Shown here in pieces: positions 58,810 through 64,000 of a stretch of 64,000 nucleotides of DNA; the first letter of the stretch is position 1; each line of letters opens with the position of its first letter. Position numbers and translations under genes: made by a program. Below the pieces are notes generated by a model, which had not been told where the DNA came from, ran no database searches, and was given only the letters and a program-made list of their open reading frames with translations. Origin of the DNA: Curtobacterium sp. ISL-83 (GTDB lineage: Bacteria > Actinomycetota > Actinomycetes > Actinomycetales > Microbacteriaceae); the NCBI RefSeq assembly GCF_018613895.1, contig NZ_JAGGPH010000006.1, positions 62,001-126,000 on the forward strand. Direction: 5' to 3'.

Positions 58810-60506
58810 CCGCCGCCGAGCGCGTCCGGGATGCCTACGCCCGGCTGACCGCGGTGGACCGGCCCGAGGTCTGGATCACCCTGCGCGACGAAGCCGACGT
58901 CCTCGCCGAGGCCCAGGCCGTCGACCCGACGCTCCCCCTCGCCGGTCTGCTGTTCGCGGTGAAGGACAACATCGACGTGGCCGGGCTCCCGACCACCGCG
59001 GCAGCGCCGACCTTCGCGTACTCACCGTCCGCGGACGCCACCGCCGTCGCACGACTCCGCGCTGCCGGAGCCGTCGTGGTGGGCAAGGCGAACCTCGACC
59101 AGTTCGCCACCGGCCTCGTCGGCACCCGCTCCCCCCACGGCGCCGTCCGGAACGCCTGGAATCCGACGCGGATCTCGGGTGGATCGTCGAGCGGTTCCGC
59201 CACCGCGGTCGCGCTCGGCATCGTGGACTTCGCGCTCGGCACCGACACCGCGGGCTCCGGACGGGTCCCGGCAGCGCTCGGGAACCTGGTCGGGGTGAAG
59301 CCGACGAAGGGCCTCGTCCCGAACACCGGCGTCGTGCCGGCCTGCCGGTCGCAGGACTGCGTCACGGTCTTCGCCCGGTCGCTCGGGCTCGCCCGGACCG
59401 CCGCCGAGCTGATGGCCGGGCCTGACGGCACCGACCCGCTCGCACGGCCCGACCTGGCCCTCGCGGACCTGCCGACGGTCCCACGGATCGCCGTCCCGCT
59501 GCCGTCCCAGCTGCAGGGACTGGCGCCGGGCTGGGCCGAGGCGTTCGCCGAGGTGGTCGAGCGTTTCCGGGCGCTCGGGCACGAGGTGGTCGAGGTCGAC
59601 ATCGCGCCGTTGCTCGACGCGGCCGCGCTGCTGTACGACGGCGCCTTCGTCGCCGAGCGGTACGCGGCCGTCGGTGCCCACATCGAGGCGCACCAGGACG
59701 CCATCGGGGGCGACCTCGACCCGTCGGTCGCGCGGATCGTGCTCGGCGGGGCGCGCCCGAGCGCCGCGGACCTGTTCGCAGACCAGGAACGACTGGACCT
59801 CCTCGGTGCCGCGGGTCGTGCGGCGCTCGACGGGGTCACCGCGCTCCTCACCCCGACGACCACCTGGCACCCGACCCTGGCCGAGGTGGCCGCCGACCCG
59901 ATCGGCGCGAACAGCCGGATGGGGCGGTACACGAACTTCGCGAACCTGCTCGACATGGCGTCGCTCGCGGTCCCCGCCGGGTTCGTCGACGGGCTGCCGT
60001 TCGGCGTGATGCTGACCGGTCCCGCCTTCACCGACCGGCGTCTCGCCGCACTCGCGGCCACGTTCGCCGCGCCGACGGTCGACCTGCTCGTCGTCGGAGC
60101 GCACCTGCGGGACGAGCCGTTGAACGGGCAGCTCGTCGCCGCCGGAGGCTCCTTCGTCCGGCAGGTGCGCACGAGCGCCGACTACCGGCTGTACGCACTC
60201 GACACCGTGCCACCGAAGCCCGGACTGGTCCGCGCCGACGGCGGAGCCCCGATCGCCGGCGAGGTCTGGCGGCTCCCCGCCGCCGGCTTCGGCACGTTCG
60301 TCGCCGCCCTGCCGGTACCGATGGCGATCGGCACCGTCACGCTCGAGGACGGTAGCGACGTCACCGGGTTCCTGGTCGAACCGTTCGCCGTCGCCGGGGC
60401 GCGGGAGATCACGGACCCCGGCGGCTGGCGCGCGTACCGCGCCGACGGCGGCGCCGACGTCGCCGGCGGCGGCGGCGCTCCCGTCCCGGTCGGGGAACGC
60501 GCATGA
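58806..60506 (+). CDS. atzF: Allophanate hydrolase
   Basis: 566-residue amidase-signature enzyme that splits allophanate into ammonia and carbon dioxide. Lys53 in FAVKDNID, cis-Ser127 in RISGGSSSGSA and nucleophile Ser151 in GTDTAGSGRVPA form the Ser-Ser-Lys triad. The C-terminal 110 residues (ADYRLYALDTVPPKPGLVRA) form the small domain that acts on the decarboxylation step. Overlaps the carboxylase stop by 4 bp and the TetR start by 4 bp. It completes guanidine breakdown to three ammonia. Confidence 0.93.
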   Translation: MTAAERVRDAYARLTAVDRPEVWITLRDEADVLAEAQAVDPTLPLAGLLFAVKDNIDVAGLPTTAAAPTFAYSPSADATAVARLRAAGAVVVGKANLDQFATGLVGTRSPHGAVRNAWNPTRISGGSSSGSATAVALGIVDFALGTDTAGSGRVPAALGNLVGVKPTKGLVPNTGVVPACRSQDCVTVFARSLGLARTAAELMAGPDGTDPLARPDLALADLPTVPRIAVPLPSQLQGLAPGWAEAFAEVVERFRALGHEVVEVDIAPLLDAAALLYDGAFVAERYAAVGAHIEAHQDAIGGDLDPSVARIVLGGARPSAADLFADQERLDLLGAAGRAALDGVTALLTPTTTWHPTLAEVAADPIGANSRMGRYTNFANLLDMASLAVPAGFVDGLPFGVMLTGPAFTDRRLAALAATFAAPTVDLLVVGAHLRDEPLNGQLVAAGGSFVRQVRTSADYRLYALDTVPPKPGLVRADGGAPIAGEVWRLPAAGFGTFVAALPVPMAIGTVTLEDGSDVTGFLVEPFAVAGAREITDPGGWRAYRADGGADVAGGGGAPVPVGERA

Positions 60507-61225
60507 CCGTCGGCTGGGACGATGGTCCCGTGCAGCAACCCGACGACCGTCCCGCCCGCGTCGGCCGCCCCCGGAAGGTCCCGGACGCCGGGTCCGGCAT
60601 GAGCGCCCGTGACCAGGTGCTCGACGCAGCCGCGGCCCTGTTCGTCGAGAACGGCTTCAGCGCCACCACGACCCGAGCCATCGCGGACCGGGTCGGGATC
60701 CGGCAGGCCTCGCTCTACTACCACTTCGCCGGCAAGGACGACATGCTCGTCGAGCTCCTGACGACGTCGGTGCGCCCCAGCCTCGAGGTGGTGCGCGGCC
60801 TCGAACAGCTCGTCCCGGACACCGCGAGCGCCGCCGGAGCCCTCGCCGCGCTGGTGCGCACCGACGTCGACACGCTCGCGCGAACACCGCACAACATCGG
60901 CACCCTCTACCTGCTGCCCGAGGTGCAGGGCGAACGCTACGACGACTTCCGTGTCGAACGCCGGGCGCTCGAGGACACGTACGCACGCCTGGGATCCGCC
61001 GCCGCCACCGCTGAGGTCACGCGGACGGTCTCCCCCGAGCGCCTGGGCGCGATGCTCATCCAGCTGGCCGAGACCGTGATCCAGATCCGCCGCGCCGGCG
61101 ACGTCGAGGACGCCGACCGCGACGCGATCACCACGACCTGCCTCCGCGCGTGCGGCCTCGACACCGGCGCCGTGGACGCGGCATCCGCCGAAGCCGACGC
61201 ACTCCTGACCACCGTCACCGTCTGA
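60503..61225 (+). CDS. TetR family regulator of the guanidine operon
   Basis: 240-residue TetR protein. A 33-residue N-terminal extension precedes the helix-turn-helix (DQVLDAAAALFVENGFSATT, TRAIADRVGIRQASLYYHFA). It overlaps the allophanate hydrolase gene by 4 bp, so it is in the operon. It is likely to bind the palindrome at 51782-51801 and repress in the absence of guanidine or a pathway intermediate. A start at 60599 (MSARDQ) would give a more usual length; both are possible. Confidence 0.87.
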   Translation: MTVGWDDGPVQQPDDRPARVGRPRKVPDAGSGMSARDQVLDAAAALFVENGFSATTTRAIADRVGIRQASLYYHFAGKDDMLVELLTTSVRPSLEVVRGLEQLVPDTASAAGALAALVRTDVDTLARTPHNIGTLYLLPEVQGERYDDFRVERRALEDTYARLGSAAATAEVTRTVSPERLGAMLIQLAETVIQIRRAGDVEDADRDAITTTCLRACGLDTGAVDAASAEADALLTTVTV

Positions 61226-61251
61226 CCTCCCTCCCGGAACGGAACACCCCC

Positions 61252-61860
61252 ATGACGAACGCCCTCACCGCGCCCCGCCTGTCCGCCGCGCCCCGGCCCC
61301 TCGCCGACGCCGTCCTGCCGCGCACGCTCGTCACGAGCACCGCGCTCGTCCTCGGCGGCGCGGTGTTGACCGCCGCCGCCGCACAGGTCTCCGTCCCGCT
61401 CTGGCCCGTCCCGATCACCGGGCAGACACTCGCCGTCCTGCTCGTCGGCAGCGCGCTCGGTGCCCGACGCGGAGCGGCCTCGATGCTCGTCTACGCCCTC
61501 CTCGGGCTGGTCGGACTGCCCGTCTTCGCCGCCGGCACGTCCGGAGCGGGCGTCCTGTTCGGTGCGTCCGGTGGGTACGTGGTCGGCTTCGTCGCGGCCG
61601 CAGCGGTCGTCGGCTGGGTCGCGGACCGCTTCGGTGACCGGCCGCTCCGCACCGCGATCCTGTCGTGCACGCTCGGCACCGTCGTCACGTTCGGCTTCGG
61701 CTTGGCCTGGCTCGCGGTCGTCCTCGGCACCGACCTGCAGCAGACCCTGGCCTACGGCCTGTACCCGTTCATCGTGGGCGGCGTCGTGAAGGCCCTCTTC
61801 GGCGCGGCTGTCATCCGGCTCGGGTGGGCGGCGGCGCTCCGCCGCCGCACGCGTTACTGA
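61252..61860 (+). CDS. bioY: BioY biotin transporter substrate-binding subunit
   Basis: 202-residue membrane protein with six helices and the BioY core: ALVLGGAVLTAAAAQVSVPL, PITGQTLAVLLVGSALGARR, GASMLVYALLGLVGLPVFA and GGYVVGFVAAAAVVGW. BioY is the S-component of a biotin ECF transporter and can act alone. It is 26 bp after the regulator and last in the guanidine operon; the carboxylase needs biotin, so co-regulation makes sense. The ATG at 61252 is chosen because it begins the usual cytoplasmic tail. Confidence 0.93.
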   Translation: MTNALTAPRLSAAPRPLADAVLPRTLVTSTALVLGGAVLTAAAAQVSVPLWPVPITGQTLAVLLVGSALGARRGAASMLVYALLGLVGLPVFAAGTSGAGVLFGASGGYVVGFVAAAAVVGWVADRFGDRPLRTAILSCTLGTVVTFGFGLAWLAVVLGTDLQQTLAYGLYPFIVGGVVKALFGAAVIRLGWAAALRRRTRY

Positions 61861-61879
61861 CGGGCGCGGCGCGGAGCTG

Positions 61880-61915
61880 ACTGGAGGCCCGGATCACGTG
61901 AGCAGACCTGCTCAC
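61880..61915 (+). terminator. Truncated terminator element after bioY
   Basis: GACTGGAGGCCCGG (61880-61893) is the left arm of the terminator family seen at 51606, followed by GTGAGCAG..CTGCTCAC (61898-61915), an 8-bp hairpin. The right arm (CCGGGCCTCCAGTC) is missing, and DNA of a different character follows. Confidence 0.6.
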
Positions 61916-62046
61916 GGTCGCCGAACGATCTGCTGACACCCGCACCCGGGCACGACGCATCCGAGTCTCGCTCTCGCGGCCGATAGATGGTCACACGAGG
62001 AAGTGTCGCGCGAACGACTGCATCTCGTCACCAATACGCTGAGGTG

Positions 62047-62835
62047 ATGTCAAAACTCATCCCGCGCGAGGCCGCGCCTCCGGCCCAGGAGAAGGTCGTT
62101 GTGTCGCGCAGCGGGAACACCTGCGCATACCCCAGATGCGGGTTGATCCTCACCATCGAGTCGCTCGCAGACGACGATCGACCGAAGGCGACAGGGAAGG
62201 TGGCACACATCTGCGCAGCGAGTCCCGGCGGCCCGCGGTATGACGAGGCGATGACCAAACAACAGCGGGGGTCGGCGGACAACCTCATCTACTTGTGCGG
62301 CCCGCATCATGACGCCGTGGACGCCCAGCTTGAACTGCACACGGTCGACTTCCTACGCGAAGCCAAGCGCGTGCACGAGGCGAAGGTGGCGCGCGGCGTT
62401 CGAGCCGGCCTTGGCGATGTGACATACGCAGAGCTGTCTACGGTCTGCATGGTTTTGGTGGGAGCGAGAGAACCGCTGACGGCGGTGCAAGTGGACATCG
62501 CGCTTCCCGTTCAGCAGAAGATCCAGCTCAACAAGCTCGGTCCGGGCGCTGTCGAGCTCATTACCGCGGGCCTTTCGCAGGCAGACCGCGTAGCAAGCTT
62601 CATCGCCTTCCAGTCCAACTGGAATCCCGGCTTCGGCAAGACGCTGGCCGCACGGTGCAAGAGTGACTACTACTCGGCGGTTGCGGACGGCCTTCAGCCC
62701 GACGAAGTGTTCGACTACCTCGTCCAGCGCGCGTGGGACAACGCGGGCCCTCAGGACACCCCCCAGCTGCGCGCTGCTGCCCTCGCGGTGGTCGCCTATC
62801 TCTTCGAAATCTGCGAGGTGTTCGAGCGTGAGTGA
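62047..62835 (+). CDS. ABC-3C system effector: HNH nuclease with C-terminal ABC-3C domain
   Basis: 262-residue protein. Residues about 18-98 form an HNH nuclease: RSGNTCAYPRCG with a Cys-x4-Cys pair, KVAHICAASPGGPRYD carrying the first His, QRGSADNLIYLCGPHHDAVD with the Asn and metal His. Residues about 140-262 (AFQSNWNPGFGKTLAARCKS, YSAVADGLQPDEVFDYLVQR) match the C-terminal domain of ABC-three-component effectors, which binds the rest of the system. The ATG at 62047 has GAGGTG just ahead; an in-frame start at 61987 is less likely. It overlaps the next gene by 8 bp. Function as an anti-phage or plasmid-defence nuclease is established at family level only. Confidence 0.82.
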   Translation: MSKLIPREAAPPAQEKVVVSRSGNTCAYPRCGLILTIESLADDDRPKATGKVAHICAASPGGPRYDEAMTKQQRGSADNLIYLCGPHHDAVDAQLELHTVDFLREAKRVHEAKVARGVRAGLGDVTYAELSTVCMVLVGAREPLTAVQVDIALPVQQKIQLNKLGPGAVELITAGLSQADRVASFIAFQSNWNPGFGKTLAARCKSDYYSAVADGLQPDEVFDYLVQRAWDNAGPQDTPQLRAAALAVVAYLFEICEVFERE

Positions 62836-63058
62836 ACTGTTCCCCGACAAGTTCACCCCTATCGCCAACACCCTCGTGGGGGAGGCTGGGACGATCCTCG
62901 GGCTCATGGGCACACGCAGCCTCAGCGTTGGTCAGCTGTTCGTCGAGTATCGAGAAGCGGCGCCGAGCTCGCCCTATGACTCGTTCGCCGCGGCGCTGAC
63001 CTTGCTTTACGGCGCCGGCGCCATCAATCACCACGACGGAATCCTGAGGGCCGATTAG
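62828..63058 (+). CDS. ABC-3C system middle component
   Basis: 76-residue cytosolic protein (MSELFPDKFTPIANTLVGEA, TLLYGAGAINHHDGILRAD) with a winged-helix-like length and pattern, matching the middle component of ABC-three-component systems. The GTG at 62828 lies inside the effector gene and the stop codon shares one base with the GTG of the ATPase gene, so the three genes are translationally coupled. In ABC-3C loci this protein is thought to bridge the ATPase and the effector. Confidence 0.75.
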   Translation: MSELFPDKFTPIANTLVGEAGTILGLMGTRSLSVGQLFVEYREAAPSSPYDSFAAALTLLYGAGAINHHDGILRAD

Positions 63059-64000
63059 TGCTGCTTCGTCTTAGTTCCAACAAAGCCGAGTTCAAGCCCA
63101 TCATGTTCACGCCCGGCTTCAACGCGGTCGTCGCCGAGCGCGCGCCTGACTCAACCGACCAGGACAGCCGCAACGCCCGTGGTAAGTCGACGCTCCTCGC
63201 GATTCTCAACTTCGTCCTCGGCGGCACATTCGACAAGAAGATGCAGTTGCTCGCCGACAACGGATGGGAGTTCACCCTCGAGCTCCAGCTGTTCGGCGGC
63301 ACCGTAAGCGCCACCCGCGCACTCGCCGCCGGCAAGAAGCTGCACGTCACAGCCACCGGCGACGCGGAAGCGTTCATCGCGCCATATCTCGCTGAGGGTC
63401 AAATTACGGTCGAGGAGTGGAAAGAGCTGCTGGGACTGGGGCTGTTCCGTCTGGAACCTTCGGAGGAGAAGGTAACCGGCGGCATTTCGGTCCGGACGCT
63501 GCTCTCGTATGTCATCCGCACGGAGGCGCCGAAGGACCCGCTGAAGATCGTGGCTGTGCAGAGCGCCACCAGCAGCCGCGAGCACATCGCGTTCCTTCTC
63601 GACCTCGACTGGACCGTCGTCCTCGACCTCGCAAACGTGGACAGGGGGCTTCAGCAGCTCAAGACCATTTCGGCCGCGGCGCGCGATGGCCTCGTGACCA
63701 CCCTCCGCCCTGAAAGCGACCTTGCCCTCGAACGAGCGGCACTCCTCAACGAAGTCGAGGAGTGGGAGGGGCGGATCGAGGGCTTCCGCATCTTGGAAGA
63801 CCCTAACTCGCTGGTGCAACGGGCAGACGAACTGACGGCGCAGATATCCGTCCTCCGCGACGAAGCAGTCGTCGATGGCCGCATGCGCAGCCTCTACGTC
63901 TCATCACTCGCCGACGACACCGACGCGCCCGCCACCGCCGTCGACGTCGAGGTGCTTTTTGCCGCGGCCGGCGCCGTTCTCGCAGATGGGTTCGTTCGCC
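63058..64000 (+). CDS. ABC-3C system ATPase, DUF2326-type (3' end beyond window)
   Basis: The first 314 residues of an SMC/RecN-like ABC ATPase are visible. The P-loop is in SRNARGKSTLLAILNFVL (Gly42-Lys43-Ser44-Thr45), with the N-x-x-G-K-S form of the DUF2326 family instead of a full G-x4-GK. Residues about 215-275 are Glu- and Leu-rich (ERAALLNEVEEWEGRIEG), the start of a coiled coil. The Walker B and signature motifs are past the window edge. GTG at 63058 follows the middle component. Together with the two genes before it this makes a complete order effector-middle-ATPase. Confidence 0.8.
   Translation, partial: MLLRLSSNKAEFKPIMFTPGFNAVVAERAPDSTDQDSRNARGKSTLLAILNFVLGGTFDKKMQLLADNGWEFTLELQLFGGTVSATRALAAGKKLHVTATGDAEAFIAPYLAEGQITVEEWKELLGLGLFRLEPSEEKVTGGISVRTLLSYVIRTEAPKDPLKIVAVQSATSSREHIAFLLDLDWTVVLDLANVDRGLQQLKTISAAARDGLVTTLRPESDLALERAALLNEVEEWEGRIEGFRILEDPNSLVQRADELTAQISVLRDEAVVDGRMRSLYVSSLADDTDAPATAVDVEVLFAAAGAVLADGFVR

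Noticed and set aside
55132-60506. Plain urea amidolyase
   Set aside because: Two DUF1989 genes in the same operon point to guanidine; urea is kept as an alternative only.
61916-62046. tRNA gene or att site at the island boundary
   Set aside because: No cloverleaf or direct repeat of useful length could be found in the visible sequence.

Overview
The window is high-GC DNA (about 70% G+C) with tight operons, many ATGA/GTGA stop-start overlaps, frequent GTG starts and several apparently leaderless promoters. Together with an actinobacterial mevalonate operon, an oleA-oleBC-oleD operon, an ohrR/ohr pair and an Asp23/AmaP-type cluster, this suggests a Microbacteriaceae actinomycete, most like Curtobacterium. 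The genus is an inference from gene content only. No rRNA, tRNA, CRISPR array, intact insertion sequence or replication origin was seen.

Region by region. (1) 1-8.0 kb: a carbohydrate-type catabolic locus with two related MFS permeases, TetR and LacI regulators, and an operon of two Gfo/Idh/MocA dehydrogenases flanking a UPF0303 protein and a cytosolic TolB-like propeller; it ends at a degraded SulP transporter remnant and about 0.85 kb without a gene. (2) 9.0-10.5 kb: ArsR regulator and a tandem SRPBCC protein, with the operator lying on the ArsR start codon. (3) 10.5-15.9 kb: five-gene mevalonate operon (mvaK1-mvaD-mvaK2-mvaA-mvaS) without an idi gene, next to a DHA2-type exporter. (4) 17.9-21.5 kb: a MurE-like ligase paralogue, then ohrR, ohr and a quinone-oxidoreductase-like MDR enzyme. 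(5) 21.6-29.7 kb: sugar porter, LysM lipoprotein, pgi, and the copper module csoR-copZ-copA with the CsoR site inside the promoter spacer. (6) 29.8-33.7 kb: Asp23/AmaP envelope-stress cluster, CsbD, and an ECF-like sigma factor with a membrane partner.

(7) 33.9-40.5 kb: long-chain olefin genes oleA, oleBC (fusion) and oleD, a RimK-like ligase with an extra RCK_C domain, and a divergent RimB-like protease gene. (8) 40.6-51.6 kb: secreted esterase, several regulator/transporter pairs, an MFS exporter with a structured uORF-containing leader, an SDR/MarR divergent pair with twin operators, and a two-component system beside a NatAB-like ABC exporter. (9) 51.8-61.9 kb: a guanidine (formerly 'urea carboxylase') degradation operon: permease, two DUF1989 proteins (carboxyguanidine deiminase), biotin-dependent carboxylase, allophanate hydrolase, TetR regulator and BioY biotin transporter.

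(10) 62.0-64.0 kb: the left part of a three-gene ABC-three-component (ABC-3C) conflict system: an HNH nuclease effector, a 76-residue middle component and a DUF2326-type ABC ATPase running off the window. It has more A/T-rich codons than its neighbours and follows a truncated copy of the local terminator hairpin, which suggests an inserted defence island. This is the most interesting part of the window.
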